DNA of 64,000 nucleotides from CALMKX01 sp036274895 (GCA_036274895.1 DASUEU010000049.1:248001-312000); one strand, 5' to 3'. Positions 1-8,365 are shown, numbered from the stretch's first letter. Notes: a model not told the origin generated them from the letters alone. Numbers and translations: made by a program.

Positions 1-74
1 ACTATCCCTACTTCGTCGAGGCCGAGCGCAACACCACCTTCCTCGCCCAGGGTGCGGCCCTGGGCATCAAGTAG
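1..74 (+). CDS. C-terminal end of a LodA/GoxA-like quinoprotein oxidase (partial)
   Basis: An open frame enters from the left edge at base 3 and ends at TAG 72-74, giving 23 residues that begin YPYFVEAERNTTF and end ALGIK. The tail alone is too short for a domain match. I infer a LodA-like amino-acid oxidase (a cysteine tryptophylquinone enzyme) because the next gene, 6 bases downstream in the same frame, looks like the LodB-type flavoprotein that is encoded beside lodA and needed for its maturation. The rest of the gene lies outside the window. Confidence 0.4.
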   Translation, partial: YPYFVEAERNTTFLAQGAALGIK

Positions 75-80
75 GGGAGG

Positions 81-1454
81 GTGGCCGAGCACGCCTGCGA
101 CGTGCTGGTGGTGGGCGGGGGTCCGGCGGGGCTGGCCCTCGTCCTGGCGCTGCGCCGGCACGGCTCGCCGCTCTCCGTGCTGGTGGTCGAGCGCACCTCG
201 TACGAGCTGCCGGGCATCGGCGAGACCCTCTCCCCCGGTGCTCGGACCTTGCTCGAGCACCTGGGGGTGTGGGAGGGCTTCGCGGCGGACGGCCACCTGG
301 CGGCCTACGGCACCTCCGCGGCCTGGGGCAGCCCGGAGCTGGCCACCCGCGACTTCCTGTTCACCCCCTTCGGCACCGGCTGGCACCTCGATCGCCGCCG
401 CTTCGACGCCCGCCTGGCCGACGCGGCAGAGGCCGCCGGAGCGCCCCTGTGGCGGCGCAGCCGGGTGCGTCGCCTCGGCGGGGACGCCGCCGGCGGCTTC
501 GGGGTGGAGATCGACCGCGATGGCCGGCCGGAACGCGTGAGTGCCCGCTTCCTGGTGGATGCCACCGGAAAGGGCGCCGTGCTGGCGCGCCACCTTGGGG
601 GGGACCGGCGGGTGCTCGACCGCCAGGTCGCCTTGGCCGCGACCGTGGCCTTCGAGGCGGAGCCGCCGGTCGAGACCTCGACCATGGTCGAGGCCGTGGA
701 GCTGGGGTGGTGGTACTCGGCGCCCATCCCGGGCCAGCAGCTGGTGGTCGCCCTGGTGACCGATGCCGATCTCGCCCGGGAGCACGGCCTGGCCCGGGAG
801 GCGGCGTGGCACGGGCAGCTCGAGGCCGCGCCGCACACCTCCCGGCGCCTCGCGGGCGGCCGGCTGGTGGCGCCGCCGAGGGTGGTGGCCGCCCACTCCG
901 CCTGCCTGGTGCGGACGGTGGGGGAGGGCTGGCTGGCCGTGGGAGATGCCGCCGCCTGCCACGACCCCCTGTCGTCGAGCGGCATCGTCAGGGCTCTCGA
1001 TTCCGGGATTCGAGGAGCGCGGGCGATCCATGCCGCGCTGGTGCTGGGAGACCGGGAGGCGCTGCCCGCCTTCGACCTCGAGCAAGGCAGGGCCTTCGAC
1101 CAGTACTGCGCCACCCGCGCCGCCTACTACCAGATCGAAGGCCGCTGGCCGGACGGCGACTTGTGGCGAAGGCGGCAACGCCAGGTCATCCTCGACCCAC
1201 GGGCCCTGCTCGCCCCCAACCTGTTGGCGGCCCTCGTGCCCAGCCGCTGGCCACGAGCCCTGCGCCTGCCGGCGGACCTTCGGCACCTGGACGCCCGCCT
1301 GCTGCTGGAACTCGTCCCCCACCCCCGCCCCGCTCACGAGGTCGTGGCCGAGCACCGCCAGCGCGCCACCGAGCCAGGCAGCGACCTGGACGTGATCCTC
1401 GGCCTGCAATGGCTGTTGGCCCGTGGGGTGCTGCGGCTCGACGCGCCGGGGTGA
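81..1454 (+). CDS. LodB/GoxB-like FAD-dependent oxidoreductase (quinoprotein maturation)
   Basis: This 457-residue flavoprotein has an N-terminal Rossmann FAD motif (DVLVVGGGPAGLAL, about residues 7-20), then GETLSPGARTLL (about 47-58) and a second FAD contact VGDAAACHDPLSSSG near 287-301. That layout is the tryptophan-halogenase-like group A flavoprotein fold. In the lod and gox systems such a protein is required to build the cysteine tryptophylquinone cofactor of the neighbouring oxidase. The GTG at 81 is the only start after the in-frame TAG at 72-74 that keeps the Rossmann motif; a GGGGAGG run lies unusually close to it. A stand-alone halogenase-like enzyme is the alternative. The family call is firm; the LodB role rests on context. 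Confidence 0.75.
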   Translation: MAEHACDVLVVGGGPAGLALVLALRRHGSPLSVLVVERTSYELPGIGETLSPGARTLLEHLGVWEGFAADGHLAAYGTSAAWGSPELATRDFLFTPFGTGWHLDRRRFDARLADAAEAAGAPLWRRSRVRRLGGDAAGGFGVEIDRDGRPERVSARFLVDATGKGAVLARHLGGDRRVLDRQVALAATVAFEAEPPVETSTMVEAVELGWWYSAPIPGQQLVVALVTDADLAREHGLAREAAWHGQLEAAPHTSRRLAGGRLVAPPRVVAAHSACLVRTVGEGWLAVGDAAACHDPLSSSGIVRALDSGIRGARAIHAALVLGDREALPAFDLEQGRAFDQYCATRAAYYQIEGRWPDGDLWRRRQRQVILDPRALLAPNLLAALVPSRWPRALRLPADLRHLDARLLLELVPHPRPAHEVVAEHRQRATEPGSDLDVILGLQWLLARGVLRLDAPG

Positions 1455-1600
1455 GAGCGTTCAAGTCCTCCTGTCCCGAGGAAAACGGGACGAGATGTCC
1501 GTCAGTACGGAAGGAGGGGGTGGGGGATTCCGCGCTCGGCCGGCCGGTCGCGAGCCGCCCGGCCCTTGCTCACGCTCTGCCACACTGGGAGGTCCGGCAC

Positions 1601-2272
1601 ATGACGATCCCGCTTCGACGCAGCTCGCCCTGGGCGGTAGTCCTGGGATTCACTCTCGTCCTGGTCCTCGGATCGCCGGCGGTCGCCTCCGCCAAGAAGG
1701 GTCCGAAGATCTCCGTGGGCAACGACCCCTCGATGAAGGTGGGCTCGCCCTCTCTGGTGCTCGTCGAGCTATCCGACTTCCAGTGCTTCTACTGCGGTCG
1801 CGCCGCCGCCGACCTCTTGCCCAGAGTCCACGAAGCGTTCGTGAAGACCGGCAAGGTCGAGATCGTCTTCCTCGACCTGCCGCTCCAGATGCACCCGCAG
1901 GCCCTCAAGGCGGCGGAAGCGGCCGCCTGTGCGGGGGCCCAGGACAAGTTCTGGGACATGCACAACCACCTCTTCGCCAACCAGGAAGCGCTGACGCCCG
2001 GGGACCTGGTCGGCTATGCGCAGGAGCTGGGTCTGGATGTCCCAGCCTTCCAGAAGTGCCTCTCCGGCGGCCGGCAGCTGCCGGGAATCCGTGAGGATCT
2101 CCGCATCGCCCAGAGCCTCGACATCACGGGCACGCCTGCCTTCTTGATCGGCCGCCGGGTCCCGGACAGCGAAAAGGTCGAGGTGCTCCAAGTCCTCAAG
2201 GGCCTGCCGCCGTACGAGGTCCTCGCGGAGAGGCTCGAGGCGCACCTCGGGCCTGAGCCGGTCGAGCCGTGA
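1601..2272 (+). CDS. Secreted DsbA-family thiol-disulfide protein
   Basis: The product is 223 residues with a signal peptide: basic start MTIPLRRS, hydrophobic core near residues 11-25, and a likely cleavage site after AVASA. The mature part is a Thioredoxin_4/DsbA-like domain with the redox motif CFYC (in SDFQCFYCGRAA, about residues 62-73) and a cis-proline loop TGTPAFLIG near 180. Such proteins oxidise or isomerise disulfides in the periplasm. A good GGGAGG lies 8 bases before the ATG. It follows the LodB-like gene by 146 bases, so it may have its own promoter. Whether it acts as oxidase or isomerase cannot be told from sequence. Confidence 0.85.
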   Translation: MTIPLRRSSPWAVVLGFTLVLVLGSPAVASAKKGPKISVGNDPSMKVGSPSLVLVELSDFQCFYCGRAAADLLPRVHEAFVKTGKVEIVFLDLPLQMHPQALKAAEAAACAGAQDKFWDMHNHLFANQEALTPGDLVGYAQELGLDVPAFQKCLSGGRQLPGIREDLRIAQSLDITGTPAFLIGRRVPDSEKVEVLQVLKGLPPYEVLAERLEAHLGPEPVEP

Positions 2273-2299
2273 GCCGGCGGCAGCTGAGCCCAGCCGTGA

Positions 2300-2350
2300 G
2301 CCCTCGCCGCCGGCAAGCGGCCTTGTGCTTTTTGTGTGGAGAGGCAGTGA
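2300..2350 (+). pseudogene. Remnant of the 3' end of an ankyrin-type gene
   Basis: Read in frame, this gives ALAAGKRPCAFCVERQ and a stop, nearly identical to the C-terminus of the ankyrin protein that ends at 7216 (ALAAGKRACAFCVEKQ). No ankyrin coding sequence precedes it: the DsbA-family gene stops at 2272. It is therefore a severed tail left by duplication or replacement. Confidence 0.8.
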
Positions 2351-2459
2351 GATAGAAGGCCGAATCGCAGGCCGTAGGCTGGGTCAGGCTCTTCCGAGAG
2401 CCGTAACCCAGCTCCAAGCACCAAGCCCACGAGTCACCGGTGGAACCAGAGTGACCGGT

Positions 2460-2543
2460 ATGGAACCCACCACGATCCGGCTCCACGGGATCCCGCAGGA
2501 CGTGCACAGAGGCGCCTCAAGGCTCGCGCCGCCCTGGCCGGCA
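2460..2543 (+). pseudogene. Truncated fitA-like antitoxin remnant
   Basis: From the ATG at 2460 the frame reads MEPTTIRLHGIPQDVHRGAS, the N-terminus of a FitA/VapB-type ribbon-helix-helix antitoxin. The reading frame then slips at the same place as in the second copy (see 7326), and similarity ends abruptly at 2543. No toxin follows. It is a dead fragment. Confidence 0.7.
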
Positions 2544-2582
2544 TGCTGATGGCTGGCTGTGACACACGCCGTCCTTTCCCAT

Positions 2583-2930
2583 CTACACCAAACCCAGCAC
2601 GAGCCGCAGGCCGTGGTCGACCTGGTTCATCGTCTCGGGCTCCAATCGGCCCGTTCGATCGCGGAGGAACTCACGATCCGCAGTGAGGAGCTGCGAGACG
2701 TTGACCACGGAAGGGTGCGAGAGACCTGACTCGCGAGGGGCGATCAGTACGTTGCCTGGAGAGTGGGCGAGCCGGGTGTTCGAGGTGATCACGGCCGCGA
2801 GGATCGTCGAGATACGACTTCGGTTGAAGGCGTTGGCCTGCACGATGAGCACCGGATGCGTGCCGCCCGGCGAGGAGGCGACGGGGTCCGGCAGGTCCGC
2901 CCACCAGACCTCGCCTCGTCTCACTTCCAT
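2583..2930 (-). CDS. MazF/PemK-family toxin
   Basis: This 115-residue protein begins MEVRRGEVWWADLPDP, the classic MazF/PemK start, and continues with PVLIVQANAFN and ITSNTRLA in the usual places. MazF toxins are sequence-specific endoribonucleases. Its start overlaps the end of the upstream antitoxin gene by 10 bases (2921-2930), the standard antitoxin-first arrangement. The pair lies on the reverse strand between two copies of a direct repeat, in a region marked by rearrangement. Length is normal and the frame is intact, so it should be functional. Confidence 0.9.
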   Translation of the reverse strand: MEVRRGEVWWADLPDPVASSPGGTHPVLIVQANAFNRSRISTILAAVITSNTRLAHSPGNVLIAPRESGLSHPSVVNVSQLLTADREFLRDRTGRLEPETMNQVDHGLRLVLGLV

Positions 2931-3160
2931 GACGTCTTGGCGACCGAGCGGACCTGGATGCTCTGGAGGACGGGATCGAGCGCGGAGGACTCTGTGGCGT
3001 ACAGCTCGTTGAGCTGGGCGGTGATGGCGTCTTCGTCGTGCTCGCGGACGAAGGACTCGAGAGCGGCAGAGTAGAGCTTGCTGCGCGACAACCCCAGGCG
3101 CTCCGCCAGCTCATCGGCGGCTTGAAAGAGCGCATCGGGTACAGAGACCGCAGTTTTCAT
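2921..3160 (-). CDS. MazE-like/ribbon-helix-helix antitoxin
   Basis: The product is 79 residues, starting MKTAVSVPDALFQAADELAE, a ribbon-helix-helix DNA-binding N-terminus (short beta strand, then two helices) of the type paired with MazF. The C-terminal part (about 45-79) would be the toxin-neutralising tail. I chose the ATG at 3160 because it starts the strand of the fold. No Shine-Dalgarno precedes it, but a -10-like CATACT lies 6 bases upstream, so the transcript may be leaderless. It would autorepress the operon, as is known for the family. Confidence 0.85.
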   Translation of the reverse strand: MKTAVSVPDALFQAADELAERLGLSRSKLYSAALESFVREHDEDAITAQLNELYATESSALDPVLQSIQVRSVAKTSWK

Positions 3161-3319
3161 ACCGAGAGTATGCAACGGGTAGGAAAAAAACGCCAAGGCA
3201 CGTTCGATGCGCCGCCCCACGAGGAGTATGCTGGCTCTCTCTCGTCCTTTCTCAGTAGGAGGCCGCGCGGGGCACCGTCCGCCGCGGTGCCGAGCCGCCG
3301 CGCCGGCCCGGAGGGCCAG

Positions 3320-6300
3320 ATGATCGAGCAGCTGGAGGAGATCCTGCGTCATTGGCCGCTGTGGGCGCCGGTGGTGGTCGGGCTTTACGTGCTGATCACC
3401 TGGGTGTTCTGCAAGCGGCACCGAGCTTGGCTTTCGATCCATAACGTCACGGCCGATAGCGCTGGCCTCCTGAAGGTGGTTGCCACCGGTGACGGCCAAC
3501 TGGAGATCGTCCGCAGGATCTTGCGGTGCGGGCCCGACCCCAACGTCGCGGTCGAGGAGAGGATGCCTCTGGTCGAAGGGGTCCTCGCCGGCCAGCCGGA
3601 AACCGTTCGTCTTCTGCTGCGTGGTGGCTGGCTGATCAAGAAGGCGGACCCCAACCAACCCGCACCGCCGGCCCTCACCCCGCTCGGTGCCGCCGTGCTG
3701 ACTCTCCGGCAGGACATTGAGGAGATCCTGCGTGCGGCGGGTGCTCGGGAGGAGGGAGCGGCTGCCGGCCGGCTGGTCCTCGCCGCGTTTGACGGGGACA
3801 TCTCCCGCTTGAAGGAACAGCTGGAGCTCGGTGCCGAGCCGCGCACCAAGGCCCGAGGGCGTGACACCCTGGTCTTCGAGCTGGCCTTTCGTCCCACCGG
3901 CAGCGCGGCGGTGCTCGAGATCCTGCTGGAGCGGGGCGCGAAGGGTGAGGTCAACAGGCAGAACCACGCTGGCCGCACCGCCCTGATGGCCGCCGCCGAG
4001 TCGGACAACCTGGCCTGCGCGCGGGCCCTTGTGCGCCACGGTGCTGACTTGCACCTGCGGGACCGCGAGAACCAGACCGCCTACTCGATCGCCGAGAGAG
4101 CGAAGGCCAGGGCAGTGCAGAGCTTCCTCCGGGAGGCTGGCGCTACACCCATTCAGACCTCCCGTGACTCGACCCACGAGGAGGCAGCCAAGCAGCTCGA
4201 GACGGCGCCGCCGGCCGCTCCGCTGTCGCCAGCGGCACAGGCAGCTGTGGCTGCCGTGCCCCCCGCGAGCCTCGACGCCGCGCTGCCCGAGGGTGGCACG
4301 CTGGCTCACCTGGCTGCACGTCGCGACCAGGCCGAGGCGGTGGTAATCCTCGCTGACCGCCGTGCTGACCTCGACCGGCCCGACAGGGAGGGCCGGAGCC
4401 CGCTGGCCGTGGCCGTGGCGGCCGGGGCGCGCAACAGCACCCGCGCCTTGCTCGAAAAGGGCGCCGCTCCCGACCTACCGGACGCCCAGGGCGACGCCCC
4501 CGTGCATCTCGCCGCACGGACCGGGGACCTGGCGATCCTCGACGAGCTGATCCGCCATCGGGCCCGACTGGACCTTCCGGGTCGCGACGGCGCGCCGCCT
4601 CTGCTGGTGGCCGCGGCGGCCGGCCGGAGGGACGTGGTAGCGCGGCTGCTCGAGGCCGGGGCACCACCGGACGGGGCGGATCTCCACGGCGCCACCCCTC
4701 TGCTGGTGGCCGAGCTCGAAGGCTACGGGGGCATCGCCCAGCTGCTACGCCAGCACGGCGCCGAGGTCGGAGAGCGGGAAGCCCGGCTGATCCTCGCCGC
4801 CGAGAAGGGGGGCTCCGCGGGCCTCGCGGAGGTCGAGACCCAGCTCGCGGCCGGGGCCTCGGCCCGGGTGCGGGCGCCGGGAGGCCGCTCGGCCCTGTTG
4901 GGTGCGGCCCGGCACGGCCGGATCGAGATCCTCTCTTGCCTGCTCGCGCTGCCCAAAGGGCGGCGGCCTGAGCTCGAGCAGACCGACGATCGAGGCCGAA
5001 CCGCCCTGATGCTGGCCGCCGCCAGCGGCCATGGCGGAGCTGTGCGTCTCCTCCACGACGCCGGGGCCAAGGTGGATGCCCGCCGGCGCGACGGCGCCAC
5101 CGCCCTCCACGAGGCGGGCCACGCCGGCCGGCGGGACCTCGTCGAGCGGCTGCTGGCCCTCGGCGCCAGCGTCGACCTGGTACGCCAGGACGGGCGTTCC
5201 GCCCTCCTGCTCGCCGCCGAGCGGGGCCATCTCGAGGTGGTGCGTTTGTTGATCGCCCAAGGGGCCGACGTCAACCTGAGGGCCCGCTCCGGCGAGACCG
5301 CCCTGATGCTCGCCCTGCTGCGGGACGACCCGGCGATGGCGAAGGTCCTGCGCGACGCCGGGGCCCGCCTGGGGGAACAGGAGGCGGCGCTCTTCCTGGC
5401 GGCCCAGCGAGGCGATGCGAGGACCGTCACCGCCCTGCTGGCCGCCGGTCTGGCGCCCGACGTGCGGCTCCGAGGCGGCAAGTCTCCCCTGCTGGTGGCA
5501 GCGGAGCGGGGTCACCTGGCGGTGGTGGAGGCGTTGCTGGCCGCCGGCGCCAACGTCAACGACCAGTCCTGGCAGGGGGCTTCGGCCCTCGAGAGGGCGG
5601 CGGGGGAGGGGCACCTCAGGGTGGTCAATCGGCTGCTCGCCGCGGGCGCCTCGCCGAGCCTGGAGGGTCGGGGCGGGCGTACGCCCCTGTTGGTGGCCTG
5701 CCTGCGTGGCCACGTCGCCACGGCCGGCGCCCTGCTCGGCGCCCAGGCCAACCCGGATGCGCCGGATCACCAGGGCCGCACTCCGCTGATGGTGGCCCTC
5801 CTGGAGGGGCATGCCGCCCTGGCGGCCCAGCTGAGGCAGGCTGGGGCCCGCTCCGGTGAGGCCGAGGCCGGACTGATCCTCGCCGCCGAGCAGGGCAGCC
5901 TAGCCCAGGTGCGGCACTTCCTCGCGGCCGGGGCCGAGGTGAACGCCCTGGGCTCGCGACGGCGGACGGCGCTGCTCGGCGCTTGCCAGTTGGGGGCGAC
6001 CGAGACGGCGAAGGCCCTGCTCGAGGCCGGGGCGGACCCGGACCTGCGCGGCGGCCACGACCGCACCCCCCTCGCCGCCGCTGCTCGCGCCGGTGCCCTG
6101 GAGCTGGTGCGGGCCCTGCTCGCCGGCGGGGCGACGGCCGACCTGCCCGGAGAGCTGGGTCGCACGGCCCTGGCGAGCGCGGCGGTGAGCGGCCAAGCGG
6201 AGGTGGCGGAGGTGCTGCTCGCGGCCGGTGCCAACCCGGATGCCAAGGACCTCGGCCGCGACACCGCCCTGGTGCTCGCCGCCGCCCACGGGCATCTGGC

Positions 6301-7216
6301 TGTGGTGGAGGTCCTGCTCCCGGCGCCCCGGGCTGCGGCCGGCCGGCCGGCCGAGGTGGACGCTCGGGGCTCCCGGGGTCGCACCGCTCTGCTGGCCGCC
6401 GCCGCGAACGGCCACGCCGGGGTGGTGCAGAGGCTCCTGGCTGCCGGTGCCAACGTGGCAGGGACCGACGAGAACGACTCCACGGCCCTGATCTTGGCCA
6501 GCCTCGCCGGCAGCGTGGCGGTGGTCGAGGTCCTCCTGGGCGCCGGGGCACCGGTGAACGCCCGCGACAGCTATGGCAACACGCCCCTGATGGCTGCGAT
6601 CCTCGGGGGTCACCGGCAAGTAGAGGATCTGCTCCTCGCGGCCGGGGCCCGGGAAGGGGAGCTGGAGGCCCGGTTGTTGGTGGCCGCTGAAAGGGGGGAC
6701 CTGAAGGAGGTGAGGGCACAGCTCGACGCCGGGGCCCACGTCAATGCCCGGCGTTCCGGCGACGACTCGGCCCTGATCCTCGCTTCGGCGGGTAGCGGAC
6801 CCGAGGCGCTGGCGGTGGTGGAGGAGCTACTGGGCCGGGGCGCGGACGTGCGGGCGAGGGGCAAGGGCGGCCGCACGGCGCTGATCGCCGCGGCGGCCGG
6901 CGGGGATCAGCAGCTGGTCTCCCGCCTCCTCGACGGCGGCGCCGACGCCTTGGTGGAGGCCGTCGCGGAGGGAGAGGGGGGCCTGATCACGGCCACGGTA
7001 CGGGCCGAGCGAGCCGGCCACGGGGCGATCGTGGACCTGCTGGCCGAGCGCTGCCAGGCCCTCCGGCCCGGCGACGAGGTTCTCCTCACCGCCTTCGGCG
7101 ACCGCTACCATCGCCGCGGCTGCACCTGGGCGCGCGCCGCCGGCAAGGCCCAGCCCCTAGAGAAAGCCCTCGCCGCCGGCAAGCGGGCTTGTGCCTTCTG
7201 TGTGGAGAAGCAGTGA
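3320..7216 (+). CDS. Giant membrane-anchored ankyrin-repeat protein with a Cys-rich tail
   Basis: From the ATG at 3320 (GGAGGG 4 bases upstream) the product is 1298 residues. A single membrane segment (about 12-32, HWPLWAPVVVGLYVLITWVF) is followed by some 30 ankyrin-type repeats with the usual G-TALxxAAxxGH and LLxxGAdpd signatures up to about residue 1250. The tail has the pattern YHRRGCTWA ... KRACAFC, which resembles the His/Cys metal-site motif of Ada-like zinc domains (RYH-C-x(n)-C-x2-C). Ankyrin arrays mediate protein binding; no enzymatic domain is visible. The longer reading from about 3038 is unlikely because it runs antisense to mazE and lacks a ribosome site. The 3' end is duplicated at 2300. 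Partner and role are unknown. Confidence 0.85.
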   Translation: MIEQLEEILRHWPLWAPVVVGLYVLITWVFCKRHRAWLSIHNVTADSAGLLKVVATGDGQLEIVRRILRCGPDPNVAVEERMPLVEGVLAGQPETVRLLLRGGWLIKKADPNQPAPPALTPLGAAVLTLRQDIEEILRAAGAREEGAAAGRLVLAAFDGDISRLKEQLELGAEPRTKARGRDTLVFELAFRPTGSAAVLEILLERGAKGEVNRQNHAGRTALMAAAESDNLACARALVRHGADLHLRDRENQTAYSIAERAKARAVQSFLREAGATPIQTSRDSTHEEAAKQLETAPPAAPLSPAAQAAVAAVPPASLDAALPEGGTLAHLAARRDQAEAVVILADRRADLDRPDREGRSPLAVAVAAGARNSTRALLEKGAAPDLPDAQGDAPVHLAARTGDLAILDELIRHRARLDLPGRDGAPPLLVAAAAGRRDVVARLLEAGAPPDGADLHGATPLLVAELEGYGGIAQLLRQHGAEVGEREARLILAAEKGGSAGLAEVETQLAAGASARVRAPGGRSALLGAARHGRIEILSCLLALPKGRRPELEQTDDRGRTALMLAAASGHGGAVRLLHDAGAKVDARRRDGATALHEAGHAGRRDLVERLLALGASVDLVRQDGRSALLLAAERGHLEVVRLLIAQGADVNLRARSGETALMLALLRDDPAMAKVLRDAGARLGEQEAALFLAAQRGDARTVTALLAAGLAPDVRLRGGKSPLLVAAERGHLAVVEALLAAGANVNDQSWQGASALERAAGEGHLRVVNRLLAAGASPSLEGRGGRTPLLVACLRGHVATAGALLGAQANPDAPDHQGRTPLMVALLEGHAALAAQLRQAGARSGEAEAGLILAAEQGSLAQVRHFLAAGAEVNALGSRRRTALLGACQLGATETAKALLEAGADPDLRGGHDRTPLAAAARAGALELVRALLAGGATADLPGELGRTALASAAVSGQAEVAEVLLAAGANPDAKDLGRDTALVLAAAHGHLAVVEVLLPAPRAAAGRPAEVDARGSRGRTALLAAAANGHAGVVQRLLAAGANVAGTDENDSTALILASLAGSVAVVEVLLGAGAPVNARDSYGNTPLMAAILGGHRQVEDLLLAAGAREGELEARLLVAAERGDLKEVRAQLDAGAHVNARRSGDDSALILASAGSGPEALAVVEELLGRGADVRARGKGGRTALIAAAAGGDQQLVSRLLDGGADALVEAVAEGEGGLITATVRAERAGHGAIVDLLAERCQALRPGDEVLLTAFGDRYHRRGCTWARAAGKAQPLEKALAAGKRACAFCVEKQ

Positions 7217-7409
7217 GAGAGAAGACCGAATCGCAGGCCGTGGGCTGGGTCAGGCTCCTCCGAGAGCCGCAACCCAGCTCCAGCCACCAAGCCCACGAGT
7301 CACCGATGGAACCAGAGTGACCGGCATGAAACCCACCACGATCCGGCTCCGCGGGATCCCGCAGGACGTGCACAGAGGCGCCTCAAGGCTCGCGCCGCCC
7401 TGGCCGGCA
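7165..7409 (+). repeat. Direct repeat, copy B (245 bp)
   Basis: This is the second copy of the 245-bp repeat at 2299-2543. It spans the last 17 codons of the intact ankyrin gene, a 109-bp spacer and the first part of a fitA-like pseudogene. Because the ankyrin gene is complete here and only its tail is left at copy A, copy B is the more ancestral arrangement. Confidence 0.9.
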
Positions 7410-7561
7410 AGTCGATTTCGGAGTACATCCTCGCCGAGCTGCGCAAGAGCGTGGCCCGGCCCACTCGTGAGGAGTTGCTGGAACGACTACGCCAGCTCCC
7501 TCCGATCGAGCTGTCCCGGCCGGCCGCCGAGATCCTGCGGGAAGAGCGGGAGGGGCGTTGA
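7326..7561 (+). pseudogene. fitA: Frameshifted fitA-like antitoxin
   Basis: The ATG at 7326 opens MKPTTIRLRGIPQDVHR, after which the frame is lost. From 7379 the next frame continues as RLKARAALAGKSISEYIL and runs to TGA 7559-7561 with a typical FitA helix and C-terminal tail (LSRPAAEILREEREGR). One base is missing (or two are extra) near 7374-7378. The same lesion occurs in copy A at 2460, so it predates the repeat duplication. Just after the stop, TTGATCATCCTC looks like the first codons of the partner PIN toxin, but the sequence switches to a hemE tail at 7568, so the toxin is gone. Confidence 0.8.
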
Positions 7562-7567
7562 TCATCC

Positions 7568-7670
7568 TCACCGCCCCTGCACCGCCCTCACGAACGCCTT
7601 GGCCTGCTCGACCGGGGTCATCGGCAGGATACCGTAGCCGAGGTTGGCGATGTTTGGGCCGCCGGCGGCG
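7568..7670 (-). pseudogene. Duplicate of the hemE 3' end
   Basis: These 103 bases align without gaps to 8401-8503, the last 34 codons of hemE including the stop, with about 9 mismatches (about 91%) by eye. Translated on the reverse strand it reads NIANLGYGILPMTPVEQAKA, a good UroD C-terminus, so the differences look like those of a related allele rather than random decay. Together with the true hemE end it brackets the DUF433/DUF5615 pair. Confidence 0.85.
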
Positions 7671-7676
7671 AGCCGA

Positions 7677-8030
7677 TCACAGCGGCAGGAACCACACCTG
7701 ACCTCGCCACTCGTCCGGCTCGCTGGCCACGAGGATCATCGCAATCTCCTCGATGGCGCGGCCAACGGCTTGGCGGGTTTGCACCACGAGAACACCACTC
7801 AGGTTCTCGCCTCTGAGCAGTCGTTGCTTGGCGTAACGCGGAATGGTCGCGGCGTCGTGGGTGAGGACCATGCGCTCTTCGCGGGCAGCGAAAGCAAGGA
7901 GTGCTTCGTCGTCGACCCCGCACACGTCGGGATGGTCTTGGGCGCGCAGGATATCGAGGTCCGGAACCTCGCGCAGGAGCCCCTTGAGGATCCGCCCGTT
8001 GAAGTTCTCGTCCGCGAGGAGCCGAAACAC
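7677..8030 (-). CDS. DUF5615 PIN-like toxin
   Basis: The 117-residue product starts MFRLLADENFNGRILKGL, and has DHPDVCGVDDEALLAFAARE and VLTHDAATIPRYA, the conserved acidic blocks of the DUF5615 (Mut7-C/PIN-like) family. These are predicted ribonuclease toxins, and DUF5615 genes usually follow a DUF433 gene, as here with an 11-base gap. Putative metal-binding acids are D7, E8, D42-D43 and D58. The stop lies 7 bases from the duplicated hemE tail. Toxin activity is inferred from the family and pairing. Confidence 0.8.
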   Translation of the reverse strand: MFRLLADENFNGRILKGLLREVPDLDILRAQDHPDVCGVDDEALLAFAAREERMVLTHDAATIPRYAKQRLLRGENLSGVLVVQTRQAVGRAIEEIAMILVASEPDEWRGQVWFLPL

Positions 8031-8041
8031 TGCGCAGCCCG

Positions 8042-8365
8042 TCAGCGCAGCCGCGACTCCAGTCGCTCGCGCAGTCGCTGCGAAGGCCGGTGCGCTTCGA
8101 TCTCCAGCCGGACCGCGGCAGCCTCCCGTTGGCGTCGCTCCAGGTAGGCCGTCACCTCGTCACGGTGGCGCAGGAAGTAGCTGATCGTGGCGTAAACATC
8201 CGCGACCGCCAACGACGAGAAGTCCTCCGCGATCTGCTCGGGGGTCGAGCCGGACTCGAAGGCGGCGACGACGGTGTCGAGCGGCACACGGGTGCCGCCC
8301 ACCCGGATCACGCCATCGCGATCGAGAGCCAGAGGCAACGGGTCCTGCGCCAGGGGCTCAGCCAT
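8042..8365 (-). CDS. DUF433 antitoxin
   Basis: The product is 107 residues. Residues about 15-75 form a DUF433 domain (DRDGVIRVGGTRVPLDTVVAAF, split as GGTRVPLDTVV and GSTPEQIAEDF ... ADVYATISYFLRH), a winged-helix-like DNA-binding module used as antitoxin to DUF5615 or VapC45-type toxins. A basic, glutamate-rich tail follows. I chose the ATG at 8365. It precedes the toxin on the same strand and would repress the pair. Downstream of hemE it lies 35 bases beyond the hemE stop, so read-through from hemE is possible. Confidence 0.8.
   Translation of the reverse strand: MAEPLAQDPLPLALDRDGVIRVGGTRVPLDTVVAAFESGSTPEQIAEDFSSLAVADVYATISYFLRHRDEVTAYLERRQREAAAVRLEIEAHRPSQRLRERLESRLR

Larger units (their letters stand above)
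2299..2543 (+). repeat. Direct repeat, copy A (245 bp)
   Basis: These 245 bases match 7165-7409 in the same orientation without a length change; by eye I count about 15 mismatches (about 94% identity). The copy carries the last 16 codons and stop of an ankyrin-type gene (2300-2350) and the start of a fitA-like antitoxin (from 2460). With copy B it brackets mazEF and the ankyrin gene. Apart from this repeat, 2273-2582 shows no gene I can support. Confidence 0.9.

Noticed and set aside
3038..3319. Longer N-terminus for the ankyrin protein
   Set aside because: It would run antisense to mazE, has no ribosome site and adds low-complexity residues. ATG 3320 has GGAGGG and starts just before the membrane helix.
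2273..7570. Composite transposon bounded by the 245-bp repeats
   Set aside because: No transposase, terminal inverted repeats or target-site duplications are visible. Duplication or recombination of gene ends explains the repeats better.
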